This document shows, piece by piece, positions 56,203 through 64,000 of a stretch of DNA of 64,000 nt. The stretch is from Carboxylicivirga linearis (GTDB taxonomy: Bacteria > Bacteroidota > Bacteroidia > Bacteroidales > Marinilabiliaceae). The stretch is taken from NCBI RefSeq assembly GCF_018271995.1, contig NZ_JAGUCO010000016.1, forward strand, positions 61,946 to 125,945. The letters run 5' to 3'. Position 1 is the first letter of the stretch, and every line of letters begins with the position of its first letter. Position numbers and translations under genes: made by a program. The notes beneath the pieces are model-generated. The model did no database searches. It saw only the letters and a list, made by a program, of their open reading frames with translations, and was not told the DNA's origin.

Positions 56203-58860
56203 TCAAAAACGAACTGTGTATCTTGCATATGGTATTGGGAACGGAAACAAACTAAACTGTTTTAATGATCGTTTAACTTCCCCACTATCCAATTCTGAAT
56301 CTGAAAAATAAAGAAAGAATGGATTCTGACGTCCATAAGCATTTAACATTCCAAAACTCCATGTTCTGCTACCATAGCTTTTTTCTTTCTCAAAGTTAAT
56401 ACCTAAATCCAGTCGATGAAAATTAGGCATTCGATATCCATTTCTCTCGCTAATATATTGATTATAATTATTATTGTTATTATTTTCCTGAGTGGGTAAA
56501 TCAGGTGAATAGTATTTAGTCTCAGGCAATGTGATTGGATTTCCTGTACCAAAAGTCCACGTACTGCTAAGGTTTACATTCTTATTAAAACGGTATAGTA
56601 AAAATAAGGATGCATCATGTGTTCGGTCAAAATCAGCAGGAAATGGATTTCCATTATTTAAATCATCAAATTGATTGGTGGTTTTTGAATAAGTATAACC
56701 AAACCACCCTGAAAGACTGCCTGTTTTTTTATGTATAAGAAGTTCAATTCCTCTCGACTCACCTTCTCCAGCTGTAAGTTTATTTCTCCAGTCCGATGTA
56801 AAATCAAAGTAACCAGTCGATTCTTTATAGGCCAATATATCCTTAAATGTTTTATAATAACCCTCTAATGACAAACTAAAACCTTTTCCTATTTCATACT
56901 CCACTCCTAAAGCTGATTGAGTTGCTCTCATTGGCTTTATCTCATCCGAAACTGGGAGCCACATATCTGTTGGCATTGCAACAGTTGCTGTTCGCAAAAG
57001 GTGCATATATTGAGTCATATGACTATAAGCTGCTTTTACCGACATCCTGTCATTAATAAGGTACCGCGCTGATATTCGGGGTTCTGCCGACCAATAATAC
57101 CTACTTTCTGTTTGAAAGTTAGAAAAATTCCCTCCTATATTAATCCGTAAATTATCTGTTACATTAAGATCATCTTCAAAATACACTCTCATTTCTGGTC
57201 GAAATAATCTTTGACCGCCATAAGTTGTATCCACAGGAACCTCAGTTGCATTTTCTTGAAGATACACATCAATACCAGGATAAAAATTATGAGCTGTAAT
57301 GCTGGCGCCGAATTTTATGTAATGATTGGTACCCGGAAAGTAATCCCAATCTGTTTTAAGCGTAAAATCTTTAATACCACTAAAATATTTCTGATTCACC
57401 ACCCCCCACACACCATCTGTTTGATAATTAACTCTCTGACCTATATTAAATCGGTAGTTACTAAAACTTGCAATTGTATTGACAAACATTTTATCACCGA
57501 ATATATGATTCCACCTTGATGATATCACCTCATTCCTCCAACCAATATCGTTTTCATCATATGTTTGCACAACCTGATTTACATTACTTGCATCTGCAGG
57601 GGAAACTTGTACATTTTGGAAGTTATATTGTAAATCATACTGATCTTTACCCAAATATGAACTTATATATATCCGATCTCTTTCTCCTAATTTGAAGTTA
57701 AATTTTGAATTAAAGTCGTAAAAGTAAAATCGACTCTTATTATTATCATTCAGCTGTATTAATCCTGAGAAAATATCCAGGTATGTTCGCCGGAATGAAA
57801 CAGAAAAAGATGATTTATCTTTTACCAATGGCCCTTCTGCAGCAATCCTACTCGATAATATTCCCACACTGGCCAATCCTTTAAAGTCCTGCGTATTGCC
57901 ATCATACATTCTAATATCAACAACTGACGATAACCTCCCTCCGTACCTGGCTGGAAACCCACCTTTTACAACACTCACATGATTTATTGCATCGGCATTA
58001 AAAATAGAAAAGAATCCAAGTAAATGTCCTACATTATATACCGGAACATCATCAATTAATACCATATTCTGATCCGGACCACCACCTCTTACATACAGGG
58101 CACTTAAACCTTCACCTCCACTTTGTATACCCGGTAACAGTTGAATACTTTTAACCACATCCACCTCACCTAAAAAAACAGGTACGTTCTTTATCTGCTC
58201 AATAGGAATATCTATTGTTCCGGTTCGGGTACTCTTTACTCTATTAGGCACTTTAGATTGAACAACAGCTATTTCTTTAATCTCAGTATCGCGCTGCATA
58301 TCCAAATTAATCACGGTATCTGATTGAAGATTAATAAACAATTCTTTATGCTCATATCCAACATAAGAACAATTTAACCTAAGATATCCGGATGGAAGTG
58401 TGATGCTATAAAAACCAAAATTATTACTGACAGTACCTAATACTTTTTCTTCATCATAGACATTAGCCAGAATAAGTGCTTCTTTACTATTGGCATCACG
58501 AATGTAGCCCCTTACTACATACTTACCCGGAATACCTTCATAAGGACGAATTATTATTTTTTTACCTCTAACAATGAAATTTGACGGACAATTAATGAAG
58601 AGTTCGTTTAAAACTTCTCGAATTGAAGCACTTGTGCGACTTAATTCAACATCATCTTCGAAACAAAGCATATTGCTGTAACTAAACACCACTTTTGCTT
58701 GCTCTTCAATTGAATTAAGGAAATAGGCTGTTGAACCTTTATTGTTATCAAAGGAGACTTGTTGATATAAAACACTTTGTCCACTTAACTGCTTTTGAAA
58801 CAGCAAAATGAACAAAACAACGAGAATATTTTTAAATCTTAAATTTTCCAGTTCAGGCAT
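56203..58860 (-). CDS. TonB-dependent receptor with STN domain
   Basis: An 885-residue outer-membrane receptor. Signal peptide (about 1-27), a secretin/TonB short N-terminal domain (about 45-108, FSYSNMLCFEDDVELSRTSA, IREVLNELF) that passes a signal to FecR, a carboxypeptidase-regulatory-like domain (about 115-200), plug (QLLPGIQSGGEGLSALYVRG) and barrel ending YARYTVRF. In this locus it both imports a substrate and reports it to the sigma factor. Cargo unknown: DUF4249, not SusD, is the partner, so a glycan is not implied. Confidence 0.92.
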   Translation of the reverse strand: MPELENLRFKNILVVLFILLFQKQLSGQSVLYQQVSFDNNKGSTAYFLNSIEEQAKVVFSYSNMLCFEDDVELSRTSASIREVLNELFINCPSNFIVRGKKIIIRPYEGIPGKYVVRGYIRDANSKEALILANVYDEEKVLGTVSNNFGFYSITLPSGYLRLNCSYVGYEHKELFINLQSDTVINLDMQRDTEIKEIAVVQSKVPNRVKSTRTGTIDIPIEQIKNVPVFLGEVDVVKSIQLLPGIQSGGEGLSALYVRGGGPDQNMVLIDDVPVYNVGHLLGFFSIFNADAINHVSVVKGGFPARYGGRLSSVVDIRMYDGNTQDFKGLASVGILSSRIAAEGPLVKDKSSFSVSFRRTYLDIFSGLIQLNDNNKSRFYFYDFNSKFNFKLGERDRIYISSYLGKDQYDLQYNFQNVQVSPADASNVNQVVQTYDENDIGWRNEVISSRWNHIFGDKMFVNTIASFSNYRFNIGQRVNYQTDGVWGVVNQKYFSGIKDFTLKTDWDYFPGTNHYIKFGASITAHNFYPGIDVYLQENATEVPVDTTYGGQRLFRPEMRVYFEDDLNVTDNLRINIGGNFSNFQTESRYYWSAEPRISARYLINDRMSVKAAYSHMTQYMHLLRTATVAMPTDMWLPVSDEIKPMRATQSALGVEYEIGKGFSLSLEGYYKTFKDILAYKESTGYFDFTSDWRNKLTAGEGESRGIELLIHKKTGSLSGWFGYTYSKTTNQFDDLNNGNPFPADFDRTHDASLFLLYRFNKNVNLSSTWTFGTGNPITLPETKYYSPDLPTQENNNNNNYNQYISERNGYRMPNFHRLDLGINFEKEKSYGSRTWSFGMLNAYGRQNPFFLYFSDSELDSGEVKRSLKQFSLFPFPIPYARYTVRF

Positions 58861-58881
58861 TTCAAATTATCATCCCCGAAT

Positions 58882-59865
58882 TTAATCAGAGATGATCAAT
58901 TTCTTGCCATCCATAGTAAACTTTTTATCGAAATGTATGCGTAATTCAACCAACACTTCTTCTAAGGTAGGTTTATCAAATTTAGTAGTAATTACCCTAT
59001 CCGTATCTTTTGATTGATTATCTACCTTTTCTATCTGCTCAGCAAAATGATCTACAAGAGAGGTAACAACCTGATTTAAACCTGCTTTTTCAAAGGTAAT
59101 AACACCCGTTCTCCACGACATTCTGTTAGCAGATAACTCATTAACCTTTTTAAAAGAGCCATTTACAAAAGTTGCAGATTCACCTTTTGAAACAATCACA
59201 TTTTTATCACCCGAAGAAAAACTCACCTTTCCTTCTGTAACTATCAAATTAGTGGCACCATTAACACCCTTCTCTTCAAGATAAAAAGCCGTTCCTAATA
59301 CCTTCACCTCAGTTTGTCCTATCTCCACCACAAAAGGCTGCTCAGGATTTTTAGTTACCTTAAAATACCCCTCACCTTGCAGTTTCAACTTTCGTTGTTT
59401 ACCATCAAATGTTTTCTCGTACACCAGCTTACTATGTGTATTGAGTTCAACTTTAGACTGGTCAGGTAAAATAATACTTTCTACTTCTTCATCAGAAGAA
59501 AAAGCTACCCACTTTCCAAATCCAGGTGTGGTTTGATATAAAGTAAATGCAATGCTAATACCTATTAATGGCAATAGTATGGCAGCTATATTTCTAATAT
59601 TTAAAAATCGGTTAACACCAAATTTCTGCTTATTGGCAAAACCAACCTTATTAGCAAAAAGAGCATAATCAGCATCTACATTAATAGTATCAAATGCCAT
59701 GATATTATCAGATGCCTCCCATACTTTTTGCATTTGCTTATAGTAAACTTTATTTTCTTCAGAAAGAGATAACCAACTATTCAATTGATTTTCTTCTTCT
59801 GAAGAAAGCAAATCTGTAAATTTCTTTACAATAAGCTCATCAATATTTCCCCAGTTCTCACTCAT
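58882..59865 (-). CDS. FecR-family anti-sigma factor
   Basis: A 327-residue inner-membrane regulator. N-terminal cytoplasmic helices that hold the sigma factor (LIVKKFTDLLSSEEENQLNSWL), one transmembrane helix (about 90-108, IAAILLPLIGISIAFTLY), the FecR domain (about 120-225) and a DUF4974 domain (about 255-327). It receives the signal from the STN domain of the receptor next to it. It starts six bases after the small ORF stop. Confidence 0.93.
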   Translation of the reverse strand: MSENWGNIDELIVKKFTDLLSSEEENQLNSWLSLSEENKVYYKQMQKVWEASDNIMAFDTINVDADYALFANKVGFANKQKFGVNRFLNIRNIAAILLPLIGISIAFTLYQTTPGFGKWVAFSSDEEVESIILPDQSKVELNTHSKLVYEKTFDGKQRKLKLQGEGYFKVTKNPEQPFVVEIGQTEVKVLGTAFYLEEKGVNGATNLIVTEGKVSFSSGDKNVIVSKGESATFVNGSFKKVNELSANRMSWRTGVITFEKAGLNQVVTSLVDHFAEQIEKVDNQSKDTDRVITTKFDKPTLEEVLVELRIHFDKKFTMDGKKLIISD

Positions 59866-59871
59866 ATATAA

Positions 59872-60045
59872 TTAATGAAATTCCATCAAGCCAAACAAGT
59901 TTGGTTGCTCTTGCTCGACTTTTTCTTTTTCAAGTACTTTCTCATCTTGTTTTTCTACTTCCTTCATTTCAAGCACTTTTTCTTTTGCTTGGTCTTCATC
60001 AACCGGTGAAAACAATTGGGCTAAAACTTGAAATATAAACTCCAT
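59872..60045 (-). CDS. 57-codon small ORF between sigma factor and FecR
   Basis: An open frame of 57 codons read in the same direction as the locus, from ATG at 60045 to TAA at 59872. The predicted peptide starts MEFIFQVLAQLFSPVDEDQ, continues with a strongly charged Lys/Glu/Val region (three V-L-E or V-E-K-type units) and ends NLFGLMEFH. It would form an amphipathic start followed by a charged helix. It lies six bases before fecR and 88 bases after the sigma gene. No strong ribosome site is seen. Protein-coding status is inferred from placement and composition; I know no family for it. Confidence 0.45.
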   Translation of the reverse strand: MEFIFQVLAQLFSPVDEDQAKEKVLEMKEVEKQDEKVLEKEKVEQEQPNLFGLMEFH

Positions 60046-60133
60046 ATGTTAGGTTTTTTTTTATGATATTATTACTTCAACATAAATATGACAAACCAAA
60101 AAGCAGATACACGTATCGGTATTCTTTCTTTTT

Positions 60134-60712
60134 TTACTTATTCAAATAAATAAGTATCCACAATATGGCATTAAGATAATGTACTAACTGTTTTCGCAAT
60201 ACCTTTAATGCCTTACTAATTTGTGTTTCAACCGTTCGTTTCGAAAGGTTTAACTGATCAGCTATTTCCTGATTAGAGGTTCCTTCAAAACGGCTCATTT
60301 CAAATATTTTTCTACACTGATCAGGTAACGACTTTACTACTGAATAGATCCGCTGCTCCAATTCTGTCTCTTGTAGTTTATCTTCAACAAAAGCTTCTTC
60401 TTCCTTTTTCTCAACAAAAATATTGGCATGATGATCTCGGCGAATCTTGTTATGCTTAACTTGATTTAAACATCTGTTTCGAACCGACTGATACATATGA
60501 GCTTTTAAAGACGTATGGATATTCAACTCCGTTCGCTTCTCGTAAAAAGTAACAAAAACATCCTGAACCAACTCGCGCGCCAGATCATCATCAACAACAA
60601 CTTTACGCGCAAAAACAACTAATTGTGCATAATACTTTAAGAAGAGAGATTTATATGCGTCTTCATCACCTCTTTGAATTCCTTCAATAATCCATTTATC
60701 ATCTTTTACCAT
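60134..60712 (-). CDS. ECF RNA polymerase sigma factor
   Basis: A 192-residue ECF sigma factor of the Bacteroidota type. Region 2 (about 20-85): LFLKYYAQLVVFARKVVVDD, ARELVQDVFVTFYEKR; region 4 (about 120-180): LPDQCRKIFEMSRFEGTSNQ, EIADQLNLSKRTVETQISKA. First gene of the locus with FecR, the TonB receptor and DUF4249. The hydrophobic C-terminal stretch LNAILWILIYL is a little unusual and could help bind FecR (inference). Confidence 0.94.
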   Translation of the reverse strand: MVKDDKWIIEGIQRGDEDAYKSLFLKYYAQLVVFARKVVVDDDLARELVQDVFVTFYEKRTELNIHTSLKAHMYQSVRNRCLNQVKHNKIRRDHHANIFVEKKEEEAFVEDKLQETELEQRIYSVVKSLPDQCRKIFEMSRFEGTSNQEIADQLNLSKRTVETQISKALKVLRKQLVHYLNAILWILIYLNK

Positions 60713-60882
60713 GAAAGCTTATTATGCATAATACAGATTGGTCTGTAAAAATATAAATTCATTTCTTTTTTAACGAATTCAATATATGAAATGGGAAAAA
60801 CAATGCATTAAGTGACTTGATTGCATTTGGAAAGTTCTTAATCAAAAGGGATTAAGGAAATGATTTTCTTTACAAATAAAAG

Positions 60883-60913
60883 ATTGTAAAAAATAGCAAT
60901 TTCCTTATCTTTG
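60883..60913 (+). promoter_or_regulatory. tRNA-Pro promoter
   Basis: ATTG (60883-60886), 19 bases, TATCTTTG (60906-60913): close match to the Bacteroidota consensus, 33 bases before the tRNA. Confidence 0.55.
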
Positions 60914-60946
60914 CATTCGCCTTTCAAAATAAGGCAACGTATCGTT

Positions 60947-61021
60947 CGGGATGTGGCGCAGCTCGGTTAGCGCACTGGTCTGGGGGACCAGGGGTCGCAG
61001 GTTCAAATCCTGTCATCCCGA
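60947..61021 (+). tRNA. tRNA-Pro (anticodon GGG)
   Basis: Acceptor stem CGGGATG/CATCCCG, anticodon stem CTGGT/ACCAG with loop CTGGGGG (anticodon GGG), T-loop TTCAAAT, discriminator A at 61021; the CCA end is not encoded. The genes to its right have mobile-element character, so its 3' end is a candidate attachment site. Confidence 0.95.
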
Positions 61022-61033
61022 CAATTGATAAAC

Positions 61034-61064
61034 AAAAGGTTAGCTCATTTAGCTAACCTTTTTT
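61034..61064 (+). terminator. Intrinsic terminator after tRNA-Pro
   Basis: A perfect 12-bp stem AAAAGGTTAGCT/AGCTAACCTTTT with a 5-base loop and a short T run, 12 bases after the tRNA. Confidence 0.88.
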
Positions 61065-61073
61065 CTTTCATCC

Positions 61074-61094
61074 TTGTTACACATTTGTTACACA
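61074..61094. repeat. Tandem 10-base direct repeat next to tRNA-Pro
   Basis: TTGTTACACA twice, one base apart, 53 bases after the tRNA end. Short direct repeats at this place can be arm-type integrase sites; that is inference. The next 160 bases, up to 61254, hold no gene, only an AT-rich inverted repeat (TTTTTGTT/AACAAAAA, 61178-61202). Confidence 0.4.
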
Positions 61095-61254
61095 ATTATC
61101 GCCAAACTGTTAATTGGATTATTAATTCATTAAATAAAAATTATCCTTTTTTTTTGCGAGTAGGAATTCTTAAAAGATTTTTGTTGTTATTATTAACAAA
61201 AACAATACCCCGAAGTTATTTACATTGCAAAAGACGTATTATAAAAGAAAAAGA

Positions 61255-62508
61255 ATGGCAGAAGTATATATCAAGTCGCTCGGATTTAAACCTAGAACAT
61301 TTATAAACATACCAGAAGAAGAACAATTTGATATTTTGTACGACAATGGCATATTGGAAACAATTGTTGTTGATAATAAAACAGAGCAAATATGGCTGGA
61401 TATATTTTTTAAGATTAACGAGAATTTAAAAGATGAAGATTTTGGTTACGAAACATGTAACCTATCAAAAGAAGAGGCTTCGAAAGAACTTGATATAAAC
61501 ATGGAGTGTGTTGGTAGCACCATCCTGTTTATCCTTATTAATATAAATACCGAAGACTGGTTTCACAGGATTACGGAATATATGGTTTACATGGAGCGGA
61601 GTATAGCATCGGTCCCCGGAACCGTTATTTATTGGATGATATTGGAAGACTTTTTTGAAGAGGATGGAGTAACCAGAATTAAGAGCAAACAACTTCTTCA
61701 ATTTATAAAGACAAAGAATGAGATTATATACTGTCATAAATACATTGATGAGCTACAAACTTTCAGCGAACTGTTTCCCTTTAAGCTGCTGGACATAGAA
61801 AAGCTTCATGTTCCTGATATCATTTCATTGCTGGAACTATATCCCAAAGGTAAGCTGAATAGATTTGTAGCAGAACACTTTATAAAAATACCCAAAACAC
61901 TTTCAAGGGAAAAGATTACAGACCTTTTGCATAAGCATGTAAAAACCGCCTTGAATGGTTTTAATACAGAAGAAATTTGGAAAAGTGGAGATATAGATAC
62001 TATTAAGGAATTCTTAATTGAAAGTACTATCCTTGAGAATAAAATAACCAGTCAAGAAATATTACAATCCTTTAAAGCAGAATACGCAACTACAATAAAG
62101 CAATGGCTTATTTCTCAAAAACAGTTAATAAATCAGCTAAATGAAATAGAGAAACTTCAGTTTACAACTTCTGGAAATCCAAATGAAGATTCCAAAGAAT
62201 ATAAAGCAAACGAACATCATGCCAAATACTACTCTTTATATTTTCATATCTTAATAAAAGTTGGAAAAGCAAAGCCTTTTTTAAGAGATGAAAACGACAA
62301 ATTTTCTAAAGCTGAAATTATGAAATTTGCCGAGAACCGCTTTCCGGGCATTAGCACACAGCAGTTCTACAATCATTATCGTGACTTGGAAGATATAAGC
62401 AATAAAGCAACGATAGCCCGAAGCTATCCAAACCTTAAAGAAATAGTAGCTGAAATATCAGGAAACGATGCCGATATCATGCACTATTTAAAAGAATTTC
62501 CCGGATAG
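61255..62508 (+). CDS. Unknown 418-residue protein, probable mobile-element cargo
   Basis: Not recognised. A soluble, mostly helical protein with no signal peptide. The N-terminal third holds acidic and hydrophobic stretches (VPGTVIYWMILEDFFEED); the C-terminal part has HHAKYYSLYFHILIKVGKA and a run KAEIMKFAENRFPGISTQQF that looks like a helical DNA- or protein-binding end. An upstream Met at 61225 exists, but the Met at 61255 (MAEVYIKSLGFKP) follows a purine-rich stretch and is preferred. First gene after the tRNA, followed by an excisionase-like gene, so an accessory gene of an integrated element. Confidence 0.65.
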   Translation: MAEVYIKSLGFKPRTFINIPEEEQFDILYDNGILETIVVDNKTEQIWLDIFFKINENLKDEDFGYETCNLSKEEASKELDINMECVGSTILFILININTEDWFHRITEYMVYMERSIASVPGTVIYWMILEDFFEEDGVTRIKSKQLLQFIKTKNEIIYCHKYIDELQTFSELFPFKLLDIEKLHVPDIISLLELYPKGKLNRFVAEHFIKIPKTLSREKITDLLHKHVKTALNGFNTEEIWKSGDIDTIKEFLIESTILENKITSQEILQSFKAEYATTIKQWLISQKQLINQLNEIEKLQFTTSGNPNEDSKEYKANEHHAKYYSLYFHILIKVGKAKPFLRDENDKFSKAEIMKFAENRFPGISTQQFYNHYRDLEDISNKATIARSYPNLKEIVAEISGNDADIMHYLKEFPG

Positions 62509-62671
62509 GCTATCTAGATAAAAATTATTCTTGCTTATTTTAAGCCAGTTACACCCAGATAGCATATCTCAAAACAAACCGGGCTTTCATCATCTAATCT
62601 TTGCATTGATTAATCGAATAAAATTTAATGCAAACAGGCAATCTATTGATATTGCCATAAAATTCAGATGT

Positions 62672-63013
62672 ATGAAACTAATCGTTATAGAACAAACAGA
62701 GCTTTCTGAGTTAATTGAAAACACAGTACGCAGAGTAATATCCGCAGCAAGCCCTAAACCCATTGCCAAGGCCCCAAAAGACACACTATCGATTGACGAC
62801 CTGGTTGACATAACAGGGTATAAGAAGAATACCTTATACAGATTGGTTCATGACCGCAAAATTCCTTTTCGCAAACCCATGCATGGCGGTCGAAAACTTG
62901 TATTTATCCGCACTGAAATCGAGGACTGGATGAAAGGCCGAAAACCTCAAAGTACCGATGAGTATATCAACCAAATGGAAGAGAACCTATTCCTTAAACA
63001 CAGAAGGAAATAA
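62672..63013 (+). CDS. Excisionase-like helix-turn-helix protein
   Basis: A 113-residue DNA-binding protein of the MerR-like/excisionase HTH_17 type. Seen: TLSIDDLVDITGYKKNTLYRLVHDRKIPFRKP and GRKLVFIRTEIEDWMKG, the usual helix-turn-helix and wing. The N-terminus MKLIVIEQTELSELIENTVRR is typical of Bacteroidota mobile-element proteins of this kind. The frame is open to a TTG at 62531, but the Met at 62672 fits. Such proteins direct excision or control the element; which is not known. Confidence 0.85.
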   Translation: MKLIVIEQTELSELIENTVRRVISAASPKPIAKAPKDTLSIDDLVDITGYKKNTLYRLVHDRKIPFRKPMHGGRKLVFIRTEIEDWMKGRKPQSTDEYINQMEENLFLKHRRK

Positions 63014-63082
63014 CCACTTCACGGAATTACAAAGGCTTTTTGAAAAACCCTCGCATATTTATTAATCTAAAATTTTAAAAGA

Positions 63083-63304
63083 ATGAAATCAAGAACATTT
63101 AATGTTCCAGCAGATTCTAGTGTTGATTTTGCCGAGCTATTGGAAGAGTATGGACTGGAAGGGTTCATTACCGGAAGAAATGATGACAATGAACTCCTTG
63201 TGAGAGTGGAATATGACCCACAGGAAGACAGCGAAGCAATCCTGGAAATAATGGAACAACTGGAAGACCTTGATGAAGAGGACGAGGACGATGATGATGA
63301 ATAA
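63083..63304 (+). CDS. Small acidic protein, unknown (paralogue 1)
   Basis: Not a known family to me. 73 residues, MKSRTFNVPADSSVDFAELL start and a C-terminal run of Glu and Asp (DEEDEDDDDE). It shares a pattern with the protein at 63371: F-x-V-P, F-A-E, a central glycine, L/F-x-V-x-Y-[DN]-P and an A-I stretch. Possibly forms a small mixed alpha/beta domain. Codes in the probable mobile element, after the excisionase-like gene. Confidence 0.65.
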   Translation: MKSRTFNVPADSSVDFAELLEEYGLEGFITGRNDDNELLVRVEYDPQEDSEAILEIMEQLEDLDEEDEDDDDE

Positions 63305-63343
63305 GGTAACCCTTGACTATGGGTGTTAATGCCCATAGTTACC
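63305..63343 (+). terminator. Hairpin between the two small paralogues
   Basis: ACTATGGG/CCCATAGT (8 bp, loop TGTTAAT) with an outer GGTA/TACC pair, starting at the stop codon of the first paralogue. Only a short T run follows. Confidence 0.5.
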
Positions 63344-63370
63344 CGTTTTGGGTTTAAACGATTTACAAAA

Positions 63371-63583
63371 ATGAAAGAGAAAATATTTTTCGTCCCAATA
63401 AATGAAATAGCTCACTTTGCAGAAACAGCTTCTGAAAATAGATTCAGAGCTGTCGTTTGCGGTACCACTTTTAAGGAAGTAGCATTTAGTGTAAAATACA
63501 ACCCTGTAAAAGAAAAGCTGGCTATTATCGATTTGGAGTCAACCTTAAACAAAGGCTACTGGGTAGAACCTAATGATGAGTAA
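63371..63583 (+). CDS. Small protein, unknown (paralogue 2)
   Basis: 70 residues, MKEKIFFVPINEIAHFAETA start. It aligns by eye with the acidic protein before it (VP, FAE, V-x-Y-[DN]-P, A-I-x-x-L-E), but lacks the acidic tail. The frame is open to 63323, but that would begin inside the intergenic hairpin; the Met at 63371 matches the N-terminus of its paralogue. Function unknown. Confidence 0.6.
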   Translation: MKEKIFFVPINEIAHFAETASENRFRAVVCGTTFKEVAFSVKYNPVKEKLAIIDLESTLNKGYWVEPNDE

Positions 63584-63924
63584 GGTAATAGTTAGTTATA
63601 GATAACTGTTATAAGGATATTATAGCTGCATAATACCGAGCAAATGCTTTTGTGTTACTCAATGTTTACCGCAAGTATCAAGGATATTCGCCCAAATCAA
63701 TTTCATTATAAGAGACTTATAGAATAATTGGTTAATAGTAAGTGTTGAGTTCACAGATAATAGTTGCAACATAAGCCCGAATAGCAAAAAAGTAAGTCAG
63801 GATTGCTCTAAATTGGTATTAATAGCTAACACATAGTTTTTTGTTGGTCTGAGTTTCTGAAAATAAGAAGTCCAGTAGCTTTTTATACACAAAAGAATTA
63901 ATTCTTCACTAAAAAATCACAACA
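63584..63924. other. Gene-free stretch before the right-edge gene
   Basis: About 340 AT-rich bases after the second paralogue. I see only short open frames (the longest 27 codons) and no clear RNA or repeat. It probably contains the promoter of the gene at the right edge. Confidence 0.4.
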
Positions 63925-64000
63925 ATGAAGGAAAAACAAAGCAATATGCAGGATGCGATATATAAAAACCTGCAAGAAAATAAGAATTATGCGTACGAAA
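63925..64000 (+). CDS. Gene cut by right edge, unknown
   Basis: An open frame from ATG at 63925 to the window end: 25 codons starting MKEKQSNMQDAIYKNLQEN. Too short to assign. It lies after the two small paralogues in the probable mobile element and is preceded by an A-rich stretch. Confidence 0.5.
   Translation, partial: MKEKQSNMQDAIYKNLQENKNYAYE

Noticed and set aside
56203..58860. SusC-type glycan importer
   Set aside because: The partner gene is DUF4249, not SusD, and the receptor has an STN domain with FecR and sigma genes; a glycan role is not supported.
63067..63336. Serine-rich frame on the minus strand
   Set aside because: It is the complement of the acidic Glu/Asp codons of the small gene on the plus strand, a composition artefact.
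63644..63727. 27-codon ORF in the gene-free stretch
   Set aside because: Too short, with no ribosome site, neighbour logic or recognisable sequence.

Overview
The window reads as chromosome of a marine-type, AT-rich member of the Bacteroidota, most likely from the Bacteroidales/Marinilabiliales side. The grounds are promoter elements of the Bacteroidota form TTTG-N19-TAnnTTTG, a type IX secretion sorting tail, TonB receptors with carboxypeptidase-regulatory-like plugs, an ECF sigma/FecR/TonB-receptor/DUF4249 locus, GHL10 and DUF5522 proteins, and a periplasmic-propeller histidine kinase. The genus cannot be fixed from sequence reading alone.

Layout. 1-8 kb: housekeeping genes (ribBA, cut by the left edge; anmK; a DHOD-like flavoprotein; a DUF5522 protein; fmt; a LysM glucosaminidase; cdd; an RluA-type pseudouridine synthase; panB). 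8-15.7 kb: a seven-gene c-/b-type cytochrome cluster read leftwards (hexaheme lipoprotein, monoheme lipoprotein, DUF5777 beta-barrel, monoheme cytochrome c, membrane-anchored heptaheme cytochrome, cytochrome b, ResB-like protein), divergent from a Crp/Fnr regulator and a UbiA-like membrane protein. An Fnr-like box lies between the two directions. 15.7-24.5 kb: alanine dehydrogenase, then a cellobiose-use locus (NrtR-like regulator, GPH symporter, cellobiose phosphorylase, GH3 lipoprotein). 25-32.9 kb: mdh, an unrecognised membrane-anchored protein with six W-M...W repeats, a beta-helix lipoprotein with a secreted phosphodiesterase-like protein, a SpoU methyltransferase, a CCA-adding enzyme and two tandem thioredoxins.

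33-42 kb: thiamin biosynthesis under a TPP riboswitch (thiS, thiC, a thiE/tenI-like gene, thiD, thiE, thiG, thiH), followed by a second TPP riboswitch in front of a TonB receptor that is probably for thiamin. 42-55 kb: cysteine desulfidase, a histidine kinase, a propeller histidine kinase with a LytTR regulator, divergent from a secreted beta-helix protein and a LamG/T9SS protein; then a GHL10 hydrolase and thioredoxin reductase. 55-60.7 kb: an ECF sigma factor, a 57-codon small ORF, FecR, a TonB receptor and a DUF4249 lipoprotein, all read leftwards.

60.9-64 kb: tRNA-Pro(GGG) followed by genes of mobile-element character: an unknown 418-residue protein, an excisionase-like HTH protein, two related small proteins, and a gene cut by the right edge. 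This suggests an element integrated at the tRNA, but no integrase or second attachment site is visible.

The strongest candidates for something new are the cytochrome cluster, which looks like an electron conduit from the quinone pool to the outer membrane with no recognisable terminal reductase, and the W-M repeat protein. Many start codons given here are internal to longer open frames, chosen from conserved N-termini, signal peptides or overlap with neighbours.
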